Part shown: one piece after another, positions 1 to 9,509 of the stretch | How the letters are laid out: every line of letters starts with the position of its first letter | Numbering within the stretch: position 1 is the first letter of the stretch | DNA from: Plenodomus lindquistii | Taxonomy: Eukaryota; Ascomycota; Dothideomycetes; Pleosporales; Leptosphaeriaceae | Assembly: GCA_025504975.1 (NCBI GenBank) | Contig: JANUWI010000019.1 | Span: 124,001-188,000, forward strand | Length of the DNA: 64,000 nt | Direction: 5' to 3' | Notes under the pieces: generated by a model | Told to the model about the DNA's origin: nothing | Seen by the model: the letters and a program-made list of their open reading frames with translations, nothing else | Database searches by the model: none | Position numbers and translations under genes: made by a program

Positions 1-3000
1 CTATAAAATTACGCTATATTAATATCTAGAATATATAGCTAAAATAAAAGTACTTAAAAAGATTTTTTTAGGTTATATATTTATAGAAATAGTAAATATA
101 CTAGTAAATAAGTTTATAAAAAAACTTAATAAAGTAGTAATATAAAAAATTAAAAAAGTATATTAATTTAAAAAGTGCTAGAGTATATAAAAATAAAAAA
201 AAGTTAATAAAATAATATTATTAATTATTAGTAATATAGCGTAGATTTCTTTATAGATTAAAATAACTATCTAGTTTCTAAAAAAGCGCTAGAGTATACT
301 CTCTACTAGTAGAATATATTAGACTAGAATTTTTAACTTTTTTCTACTACCTAAATTAAATAAGCTTTAAAAAGTAAATAGTTAATAAACTTTTAAAACT
401 TATAAAATTTATTTTTACTTTCTATTTTACTATTTTATTAAACTTACGCCTTTTTTTATACTTTTTATCCCTATAAAGTATATAAAAAGTATTCTAGAAA
501 GCTTTTTTTAATAAGCTTACTTTTTCTATCTTTTAAAAATAGGCTAGAGTTTTAAAAATATAGTATAAAAAAAAGTAGTAGTATTAAACTAGACGCTAAA
601 ACAAAAAGTATAATAATAATTATTAAAAACTTTTTTACTTTAAATATTACTAGGCTTAGAGAAATCTAAGTTTAAACTAGTAGTAAATTTAAATTTACTT
701 TAACTAGACTACTTTATTAAACTAGAAGCTTTAGTTTTAGAAGTAGTAGTAGACTATTTAAAAAAAGTACTAGAAGTAAAAAATAACTATTTTATAAAGC
801 TATAATTAAAGAAAAAAGTAGGTTTAGTACTTTTAGAAACTAGAGTAAAAGTAAAGGTACTAGTATATATATTAGTAATTAAAAAATAATAAATAGAATA
901 TTAAAAAGAAATAGAAAGATAACTAGATAGCTAGAGAGTATTTAATTTAAGCTAGACTAACCTATAAAGCTAAAATAGAAAAAAGTATAAAAAAAAGCTT
1001 TTTAAAGTATAACTAGCTTTTTAAACAGCGTTTTTAGCCTATATATTTTAATATATAGTAGTATTATACTTTTTATTATATTTAAACTACTTTTTTTTAA
1101 TAATAGTAATTTTTTTAAGTTTTAAACTTGTAGAAGCAATACGTTTTTTTAGACTAAAGGTATTAATAAATTTAACGCTAAAGCTTAGCCTAGTTAATTT
1201 AGATATAAAAATTAAAAGTGTTTTTAATAAATATTAAAAAAGCTATAATAAAAGCTTTAGTAATAGATATACTAGTAAACTTTCTATAAGTAGTACTAGT
1301 AGAGTCGCGTAAAATGCTAAAAAGCTTTAAAAAAAATAGAAATTTTAAAAAAGTTAAATAAAAGGCTACGCGTAGCTAAAAGAGATAAAATAATAGAAAT
1401 ATAAATATAGTAAGTAGTAAAAGTAGTTTAGAAAGCTACTAGATTATTATAGAAAGCTAGAAGTACTAGAGAGCTTTTAGATATAATACTTTATTTATTT
1501 ATTAAAAAACGCTACTTTATACTACTTATATTATAAAGTTTTATTTTAATCTAAAGCTTTTTTTATAGTATAATAATATTAGCATACTCTTTACTATTTT
1601 TCTAGAAAAGCTAGTACTAATAATAAGCGCTTAATTTAAAGTACTTAGAACTATTAATAAATTAATAAAAAATAAAAGTATTACTTTTATAAGTTTATAT
1701 AGGCTAGTAGCTATATCTATTAGTATATAAATAGCATCTACGCTAAAAAGTAAATAAGTTCTAATAGAGTCTATTTTTATTATTAGAAACTAAGCTTTTA
1801 AAATAGGTCTAGTAAAGTTTATAGTATTAGGTAGTATATTTAATTTAAACACGCTTTCTATAATACTTTATTTAATAAAACTAAAAATATAAACTTTTAT
1901 ATTTAGTAGTATAAAAATAATACTTTTTTTTATATTCTTTTTAATAACTATTAAAAGAACTTTTACTTTTACTCTACTCTAGCGTAGTAAAAGTAGAGAA
2001 ATATAGAAAAAAGCTAGAAAGTTTAGAAAAGTTATTATTACTAAAGAAATTATAAAAGTACGTAAAAAGATTATAAAAAGTAACACTTTTAGAAAAGTTA
2101 ATTAGAGTAAAGTTTATAGAAAAAAGCTAAGAATTAGAGTTAGTAATAATAAGCTTAAAAAAAGGCTTAATATTAATATACTACTAAATAGAAAATTAAA
2201 ACTAGTGTTACGCGCTAGAAACTTAACAAGTAGTTTAAAAATACTATATAGCTATTTATAAATATAGATTTTAAATTTAATTAGTATTCTAGTAGCTATT
2301 AAAATAACGTATATATTTACTAGAATCTAAAATATTATAAACGTCTACTTTAAAAAGTGTAATTTTAATAATATTATTAATTAATTTACAAGTATTTAGT
2401 AGAAATATATAGTCTTTTAGCTAAAAAGTAAATAGAGTAAAAATAGAGTTTAAATCTAAAATTACTAAAGCTATTTTAGAAGTAGAAGTAGTAACTTTAC
2501 TATTAGAATTAGTTATAAAAATAGTACTATCTAATTTATTTAAAAAGCTTATTTTATTTGCTAATTTAAGTATAAAGTTATAGTAATAGTATTTAAAAGC
2601 GTGCTTTTTTTTTATAAAATAAGCGTAACTAGTGCGTGTATTAGTAAACTAGTTACTAGAATTAATAAAGTATTTATATATACTATATAGATAATTAGTA
2701 GAGAGTAGTATAGCTATAGATATATAACTTAGTATAGTTAAATATAAATATATAGAATAGAATAGTAAAGCTTTATAAAAGTTTTATTATTATTATAGTA
2801 TATATACTTATATACTAAAAGTAATTTAGTACTACTATATTTTATATAATAGAGTATAAATATAACTACTAATTAACTATTTAGTCTAGATAGAAAGTAT
2901 ATTATAAAGTATATATACTAAGTTTATATTTAAAGTATAGTTATATATAGAACGCTTTATAGAGTATCTATATTAATAGACTAGAATATATTTTTACTAA

Positions 3001-3028
3001 AATTTTAGCTATAAATAGTATACTCTAT
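1..3028. repeat. RIP-degraded AT-rich block (left)
   Basis: The sequence is very AT-rich and dominated by TpA. CpA and TpG dinucleotides are almost missing; only isolated cases such as those near 600 and 1130 are seen. That is the expected end product of repeat-induced point mutation (CpA to TpA on either strand). No open reading frame of useful length survives on either strand. The block is presumably one or more old transposons, but the family cannot be read by eye. It ends at the TA duplicated by the transposon at 3031. Confidence 0.85.
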
Positions 3029-3030
3029 TA

Positions 3031-3094
3031 ACGTACTCCACAAGCGAGTGGCCGGCACAAGCGAGTGGCCGGGCTCTGCCAAGACCACACCAAA
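3031..3094 (+). repeat. Left terminal inverted repeat of pogo element
   Basis: This 64-bp repeat matches the reverse complement of 4829-4892 at every base. It contains two copies of a 16-bp core (ACAAGCGAGTGGCCGG) with a 17-bp period, probably two transposase-binding sites. Confidence 0.95.
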
Positions 3095-3159
3095 ACGTAC
3101 TCTTACAACAGTACTGCACAACCAACAACAACAGTACGTAGAAATCGTAGTAAGCCAAT

Positions 3160-4812
3160 CTATTCAGAAATACTTTCTACTTCTTGCTTACACGTGCGCG
3201 CGTTGTGCCCACCCTCACCGCAGCGTCCACAGCGCCGTTGCGTGGGTTCGCCTCCCTCAGCGCGCACCCTCTTCGACGCCTTCTTCCCATCACCACGCGC
3301 CGCAAACTCCTTTAGAGTCGTCAAGCGTAGGCCCTCCTCGACCGTAAGGGTACCCTCCTTCTGTACCCGCTTCCTCTTGTGCGATTTACGTCGCGTGGCG
3401 GCCTCATTTGCTGCTCGAAGCTCAACGACTTCATTGCGCATCAACACCATCTGATGCGCCATCAACGCTGCGCCTTTGCTGAACTTTTCAAGCGCATCAA
3501 CCATGGCAGTTGGCGAGCTATCCACATGCCTTCGAATCCTCTCTTCAAGGAGCTTCGATTGCGACCCAAATTGCAGGGTATTGCTTGGGGTCTGGGAGTG
3601 CCAGGGCTCATTGTTGACGGCGGGGGGTGACGGCGTACGCAGCTTGATGTCAAGGCCAGATATCACAGCCTCTGGGTCAAAGGGAACCAAGCCCGCGCCT
3701 CGAAAGCCTCCCTGGATATTGCTTTGAGTAATGGCAGCATTGAAAGCAGCAATAAAGCACGGCAAGAACTCGATCTTGGTGATGTGGTTGATCCGGTTGC
3801 GCATCAGATCCTCGGCTTGGCGGCCATACGCCTTCTTCAGAGGCGCAAAACAACCAACGTCAAGCGGCTGCAGGAGGTGCGACGAATGAGGAGGCATGCA
3901 GAGGGTCATAATCTTGTGTTCCTCGCAGTACTGGTGGAACTCAAGCGAGTTGTGGCTCTCATGACCGTCGACTATGAGCAGACGTACTGTGCCAACAGTA
4001 CGCTCTTTTGTGTGCTTGTCAAAGTGCTTTAACCAGTCTAGACCAAGCCCATTGTCTGTCCAGCCGTTCTCAGAGACTGCAAGAGCCCAGTCCCGAGGCA
4101 GGCTGGGCTCCTTGTACCAGGCAGAGAGGTGGTGCTTGCCGGCAAAGATGATGAAGGGTGGGATAGCCCACCCCGTCGCATTGATGCCTTGGATCACCGT
4201 AGTCCACTCCCGGTTGCCCTGCTGCACAGATTTTGGACGCCCTTGATAGTCGGCACCTGTGACAACTGCCCCAGTTGATATGACGCCCATCATGAAGCCT
4301 GTCTCGTCGAAGTTGTAGATGTCTTCGTCCTGGATGCCGTACTTGGCTTTGGTATTCTCTACAAGCCGGAACCAGTCACCGATAACCACTGGATCTTCGC
4401 AGAGGGCTCTCTTATAATCGTACTTGCGATTGAACTTCACTTTAAGCTCAGGGCGACGCTTAACGAAGTTTGCAGCCCAGTTCTTGCCAGTAGGGTTGCG
4501 GTGCCGGGCTTCAAGCAAAGAATCTGCCATATCTTTGACTGCAGCGAGCTGGGGCGGGAATCCTCTTGCAGCAAGGTCAAGCACATGCTTGACAATCACC
4601 TCCTCTTCAGTCTTAAGCAGGTTCATTGAATTAGGCTTGCAATCACGTCGTGGGGCAGTACCGGCGCGTCGTCGTCGTAGGGTCCTTTCTGCAACCTTGT
4701 AGACTGCAGCAGCCCTTGAAATAGTAAGTGTCGCGTCTTGTTGGATAGCCTGCAATGCAAGCTGTATTTGAGATTCAATTGAAGACTTTTTTACGTTGTT
4801 GCGTTGAGACAT
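3160..4812 (-). CDS. Pogo/Fot1-family DDE transposase
   Basis: A 550-residue transposase that should bind the terminal repeats and cut and paste the element. The ATG at 4812 is chosen because the frame upstream has only a non-ATG codon lying inside the terminal repeat. The N-terminus has a psq/CENP-B-type helix-turn-helix pair (about residues 1-125, with the motif GKNWAANF). The DDE superfamily core follows, with acidic residues in NFDETGF (about D169), LIVDGHESH (about D282) and LQPLDVG (about D318), giving a DD35D spacing typical of pogo elements. A basic tail ends in a CCHC zinc knuckle (CGRCGEGGHNARTC). No stop or frameshift interrupts it, so it may be active; activity itself is inferred. 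Confidence 0.93.
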   Translation of the reverse strand: MSQRNNVKKSSIESQIQLALQAIQQDATLTISRAAAVYKVAERTLRRRRAGTAPRRDCKPNSMNLLKTEEEVIVKHVLDLAARGFPPQLAAVKDMADSLLEARHRNPTGKNWAANFVKRRPELKVKFNRKYDYKRALCEDPVVIGDWFRLVENTKAKYGIQDEDIYNFDETGFMMGVISTGAVVTGADYQGRPKSVQQGNREWTTVIQGINATGWAIPPFIIFAGKHHLSAWYKEPSLPRDWALAVSENGWTDNGLGLDWLKHFDKHTKERTVGTVRLLIVDGHESHNSLEFHQYCEEHKIMTLCMPPHSSHLLQPLDVGCFAPLKKAYGRQAEDLMRNRINHITKIEFLPCFIAAFNAAITQSNIQGGFRGAGLVPFDPEAVISGLDIKLRTPSPPAVNNEPWHSQTPSNTLQFGSQSKLLEERIRRHVDSSPTAMVDALEKFSKGAALMAHQMVLMRNEVVELRAANEAATRRKSHKRKRVQKEGTLTVEEGLRLTTLKEFAARGDGKKASKRVRAEGGEPTQRRCGRCGEGGHNARTCKQEVESISE

Positions 4813-4828
4813 TGATGATAGTATGAAG

Positions 4829-4892
4829 TTTGGTGTGGTCTTGGCAGAGCCCGGCCACTCGCTTGTGCCGGCCACTCGCTTGTGGAGTACGT
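4829..4892 (-). repeat. Right terminal inverted repeat of pogo element
   Basis: Exact inverted copy of 3031-3094, with the same internal 17-bp direct repetition. It overlaps the 5' leader of the transposase gene, so the promoter must lie in or beside it. Confidence 0.95.
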
Positions 4893-4894
4893 TA

Positions 4895-7800
4895 AGTATT
4901 TTCTATATAGTAATGTATTTTCTAATTACTTCTAAATCTACTCTCTATAATATAAAGTTAAATTTATTATTAAACTAGGCCTAGATAGAGCGTAAATACA
5001 AAATCTAATAGACTAAAAGGTATATATCTAGAGGTATAGAAATAGACATTTTTATAAAAGCTATTTAGTATTAGTATTAAAAGTAATAGTAATTAGTATT
5101 AAAGTATATATAATAAAAGTATAAAGTATAAAGTATAAATAAAAATTATTATATTTAAAAAGTTATTATAGTTTTCTAAAGTAACTATAAAATTTAGTAG
5201 TTAATATAATAATTATTAATAAATAGTAAATAGAAGATTATATTTACGTTAATAAAATAATAATTAGAAAATAGTTTTTATTTTAGAGTTATAAAGAGAA
5301 TACTAAGATATAGAACTATTTAATTAAAAGTAAAAAGTAATATAATAAAGCTATATATTATTATAATAATAACCTCTAGCTATAAAAGCTTTTTTATAAT
5401 CTACCTTTATTTTTTTTATATAAGCTTATTAAAGATAAAAAACTATACTAATTTCTATTTAAACTCTCTTTATACTATACTAGATTTATATTTTATAGAA
5501 ACCTCTACGTTACTATCCTCTACGTACTAATATAGTAAAAGAAAAAAAACTTTATAAAAGTATAGAATTACTACTAAATTCTATTTAATATAGCTTACTT
5601 TTTTAATAGAACTATAAAAGTAATATATTCTACTAGTAAGCTAGTTAACCTAGTAAGCTAGTTAAAATAGCTTAGTATTATAAATACTATATCTTTAATT
5701 ATTATTCTTATTACTATTAATATTAAACTCTATTACTATAGAGTTTATATTAGATTTAGAAGTACTTTTAAAACTTTTTTAGTATATATAAGTATTATAC
5801 CTAGTCTCTCTATAGTTACTATAGCGCTAGAGTTCTAGTTAAATAGGTATTTAACTACTACTACTATATATCTATTTTAAAAAAGTAAATAGAGTAAATA
5901 TAGCTATAGTAGTTTAGAATCTAGTACTATATTTAATAGTACTTTTATATTAGATTTACTTTTTTTTATACTTTTTATTTTATAATTACTATTTATTACT
6001 TTTTATATTTATAAATATAAGCTATTAAAAAATATTTTTATATAGTATATTTTTAGTAACTTTATAAGCTATAAAAAGCTAGCTTATATAATTATAAATA
6101 ACTAAGTAAAAAACTTATATATAAACTTTAACTATAACTTAAATTTATAAAAATTATTTAGAGTTTTTAATTACTAGGAATTTACTAGAAAAAAAAAGTT
6201 AAAGTAAAATATATAACTATACTTTAAAGTAATCTAATACTATTTACACGTTAGTAAAAACTAGCTATAATACTTTAAAAGCTTTTTAATAGTTATTAAC
6301 TATAAATATATTAAAAAAAAATTTTAAAAGCTAGAAAAAAAGATTTTTTTATTAATATAGAAAATACGTTAGCGTGCTAAATTCTATACGCGCTAGAAGT
6401 ATTTATACTTTAATAATAGAAAATATACTATATTAAATAGCTAAAAAATATAGAATAAATAAAAAAGTATAAAAAAAGTTAGAATTTTATTTTTTTATAA
6501 TACTTTTTAAACTTTTAATTAAAAAGTTTTTATAGCTATTTAAAACTAGTAACTATTATATCTCTACTTTTTATAACTTTATATATATATTAAAGTACTT
6601 TAACTACTCTAGTTTAAATATATTATTTATCTAGCTATTTTTAAAAACTAAAATTATTTAATTCTATAGTATATTAACTTTTTTATACTATATAAAAATA
6701 TAAACGCGTTTTTTATAAATAATAAAATATAGAGTTATATCTCTAAAAGTATATATACTCTAGATAGTAATAACCTATTTATAATTACCTAGCTAGATAA
6801 AGTTTAGCTAATAATGTTTTTTAAAGCCTATAATAACTTTTATAAATCTAATTATACCTATCTAGAAGCTAGTTTTATTAAAGTTATAAATATTATTATT
6901 ATAAATGCTATACTTAACTTTTATTTTTTTATAAATTTAGACTATATACTAATAATTTCTAGATTTTTCTACTTTATTTTTTACCTATTTTTTACTTAAT
7001 TATAAGCTATTTTAAGCTTAATAGAGCGCGTTATAAAGTACTTAGCTAAGTATTTATTTACTAGTATTTTATTATATACCTCTAGTATTTTATTAGCTAT
7101 ATTTTCTACTTTATATAGCTAGAGAGTAAACTTTTATAAATTAAAATTAAAAATATATTAGATAGTTATCTATTTTTTAGTAGTAGTAAGCTTCTAGTAG
7201 TTAAAGTAAATTTAGAAGTATAAAGTAATTCTATTAATTTATTTAGAGAGCCTGTATTAATTAACGCTTAAAGCTATAGCTATAGTTTAATAGCTTTTAA
7301 ATTAGCTAGCTTTATAGGCTAAAATAGTAAGCTATATTCTTTTTTTATTCTATATTAGTAGTTTATAATATTATTAGTAGTCTATAGTAGAGTAATATAA
7401 TAACTATAAAGCTTAGTAAATTTTAACTAGCTTACTAGGTTAACTAGTTTACTAGTAAAATATATTATAATCTTTTTATTTTTTTATATAAAGTTTATAA
7501 AAATATAATTTATTTAGTTATTTAATCTACGCGTACTTCTATATACTTTTAAACTAATTTAAATACTTTTTAGTACTTTATATTCTTAAACTATTATAGG
7601 TAATAGTAAAATAGAAATGTCTATAAAATTTTAATCTAGTATAGTATAAAAGGGTTTTAGTTAAAGTTAGTATAGTTTTCTATTTTTAATAAATTTAGAT
7701 TAAACATAGATAGAAATAGTTTTTAAAAAGCTTTTATAGCTAAAACTTATTATTATAATAGAATATAGCTTTATAATAGTAACTAGATTACTTTTTAATA

Positions 7801-8076
7801 GCTATTTTAAAAAAGCTTTTAGTTTATAATAGCTTTTAGACTAAAAAAAATATATTAGATTAAAAGAGTTATTATAGCTAAAGTAAAAAATATAGAACTT
7901 TTAGTATTTAAAAAACTATAGCTTTTTAAAGCTAATAAATAAATATAGTATAAAGTATACTAGTATTCTTTATAGTTTATATAGTAAAACTAATATTCTA
8001 AATTATATTTAAAAAGTATAGAATTAATTATTTTAACTTTTTTAAAATCTATTAATATTAATATACTTTTAATAGT
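4895..8076. repeat. RIP-degraded AT-rich block (middle)
   Basis: AT-rich, CpA/TpG-depleted DNA between the two intact elements, without usable coding frames. The 61-codon frame at 6814 is AT-rich chance sequence. Within it, 5621-5668 and 7420-7467 form a 48-bp inverted-repeat pair that outlines a dead DNA transposon (separate entry). The remaining flanks are unassigned old repeat DNA. Confidence 0.85.
5621..7467. mobile_element. Decayed DNA transposon remnant with 48-bp inverted repeats
   Basis: The arms at 5621-5668 and 7420-7467 are inverted copies that match at 46 of 48 positions; both mismatches are transitions of the RIP type. Each arm contains two tandem 17-bp units (AGTAAGCTAGTTAACCT and a variant). 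This is the same period as the direct repeats in the terminal repeats of the intact pogo element at 3031, with a shared AAGC-N-AGT core. The 1847-bp span is also close to that element's length. The interior has no coding frame left. I infer a related but distinct pogo-type family destroyed by RIP. Confidence 0.65.
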
Positions 8077-8263
8077 TGTCAGATTGACGGAGTTATTCTA
8101 GAGCCAGTAGATAAGCGGGGCACAGGGTGCGCTAGCGCACCCTGTAGCCGACGCGACAAAACTAGCCTCCTGAGCAACGCTCGGAGAAGACACAATCAAT
8201 GATCTCAACCCTCATCAAATTCATCAATATTCGTGCACTTTCAATAGTACCGTGCATCTGACA
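8077..8263 (+). repeat. 5' LTR of copia element
   Basis: A 187-bp TG...CA repeat identical to 13079-13265. It holds a perfect 24-bp palindrome at 8122-8145 (half-site ACAGGGTGCGCT), which could fold as a hairpin in the transcript. Promoter and RNA start must lie here, but no clear TATA box was identified. Confidence 0.97.
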
Positions 8264-8276
8264 ATTAAGAGTCTCA
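8264..8276 (+). other. Putative primer-binding site for a half-tRNA(Lys)
   Basis: Directly after the 5' LTR the sequence reads ATTAAGAGTCTCA. Its complement, UGAGACUCUUAAU, resembles the anticodon arm of a eukaryotic tRNA-Lys with anticodon CUU, ending at about nucleotide 39. Copia of Drosophila is primed by a 5' half-tRNA (of initiator Met) ending at nucleotide 39, so a half-tRNA(Lys) primer is the likely reading. The tRNA match is from general knowledge and needs checking against this genome's own tRNAs. Confidence 0.5.
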
Positions 8277-8318
8277 CTGCCGACTACCGCTCAGGCCACC
8301 CCAACACGTCTATCCAAC

Positions 8319-9509
8319 ATGACGACAATGCGTGATCCAACAGCTATCCTACGGGATCACACAGACTACACAACATGGATGACGCAGCTCAAAGCGCGCT
8401 GCATCGCACATAACATCTGGGACAAGATCAATCCTAAGTCTACTACCCGGCCAACAGTTAAACCGGTAGCAGAAAGAGCCCCGGTGATTGCTGATTACGC
8501 GCCAGCCAATGCAAGTAACACAAGCCCAAGAAGGATCACCGATCTCTCCACAGCAGGCCAGAAGGCTTTCCGGGATGACCTCGAGTATCACAAAATCCTC
8601 CTCGAACAATACAAGAACGACCGACATGACTACGAGAAAGAGCAATCCAGCCTTCAGCACATCGTAGCGTTCATCCAATCAACAGTAACACCGCATCTGC
8701 TCCGAACCTGTTGCCTACCCGACCAATCCCTCCGAAAATGGCTCATAAGCCTCGAAGCGACGATTGGGATTGACGAACAACTTGAACAAGAGCGAGCCCG
8801 CGAACGATACCTTCAGGCATTGAAGCCAATGAGAACCTCCGCGCACTGGGATAGCTGGCTCACAGAATACGACCAAGCCGCAACTGAAGCAGAGGCATAC
8901 AACGTACCGGAAGTACTGCAGATCAATGCAGTAACAAAAGATTTCCTCACATCGGTTAACAAGGTGGCAAATGTGTGGGCAACCACCTTCCAGGACTCTG
9001 GACGATACCAACCCGGAATGAACCGCAAAGAGATGATGAAACGCTATCGGGAGTACATGATGAATAACCATCCCCTGAAAACAGGGAAGAGCAAAGCAAG
9101 TTTCATTGCAGCTCATGACGAGGCTTCACATGACACCGCTGAGGGCGAAGCCCATCAGGACAGTACAAGGGACGCCTCTACTGTGAACAGCGCGCCATCT
9201 CGCCGGGGAAGACCCCGTAATCAACGCGGCAACGATCGCAAGCGACAAGCCGAGAGACCTCCAGAAGGCTCATACTCCTCCACAAAATGCTTAGCATGTG
9301 GACAACGCCATGCCTTGAAGGACTGCTACTACCTACATGAGGAGAAAGCACCCGGCTGGTGGAAACCAAACGAGTCCGTAAAGGAGCTCGTCAAATTCAA
9401 GAAGGAACAAGACCCAGAACTACAAGGGCTAATCCGCTCACAGAGCCGACCCCGCACAAGGACGCCAACTATCAAGCAGTCCCATACCCCAACTCCGGAA
9501 ATAGAATGA
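8319..9509 (+). CDS. gag: Copia Gag (capsid/nucleocapsid) ORF
   Basis: 396 residues starting at the first ATG after the primer-binding site. The N-terminal two thirds resemble copia-type Gag (a W-x(1-2)-W-like start, YTTWMTQL, then helical capsid). Near residue 327 there is a zinc knuckle of form C-x2-C-x3-H-x4-C (CLACGQRHALKDC), which should bind the RNA. The frame ends at TGA (9507-9509), directly followed by CTA. The same frame stays open without interruption to 13034, so Gag is probably the upstream product of a Gag-Pol readthrough pair. Confidence 0.93.
   Translation: MTTMRDPTAILRDHTDYTTWMTQLKARCIAHNIWDKINPKSTTRPTVKPVAERAPVIADYAPANASNTSPRRITDLSTAGQKAFRDDLEYHKILLEQYKNDRHDYEKEQSSLQHIVAFIQSTVTPHLLRTCCLPDQSLRKWLISLEATIGIDEQLEQERARERYLQALKPMRTSAHWDSWLTEYDQAATEAEAYNVPEVLQINAVTKDFLTSVNKVANVWATTFQDSGRYQPGMNRKEMMKRYREYMMNNHPLKTGKSKASFIAAHDEASHDTAEGEAHQDSTRDASTVNSAPSRRGRPRNQRGNDRKRQAERPPEGSYSSTKCLACGQRHALKDCYYLHEEKAPGWWKPNESVKELVKFKKEQDPELQGLIRSQSRPRTRTPTIKQSHTPTPEIE

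Larger units (their letters stand above)
3031..4892 (-). mobile_element. Intact pogo/Fot1-type DNA transposon (Tc1-mariner superfamily)
   Basis: A 1862-bp element is bounded by perfect 64-bp terminal inverted repeats (3031-3094 and 4829-4892) and flanked by TA on both sides (3029-3030, 4893-4894), the target duplication expected of Tc1/mariner-pogo elements. It carries one complete transposase gene on the minus strand. Base composition is normal and there is no RIP signature, although it sits inside heavily RIPped DNA, so it inserted after that DNA was mutated. Pogo-type elements of about this size (for example Molly and Pixie of Parastagonospora nodorum) are the obvious relatives to compare. 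Confidence 0.95.

Noticed and set aside
6814..6999. 61-codon frame in the AT-rich block
   Set aside because: Phe/Ile/Tyr/Asn-only composition reflects RIPped AT-rich DNA, not a protein.
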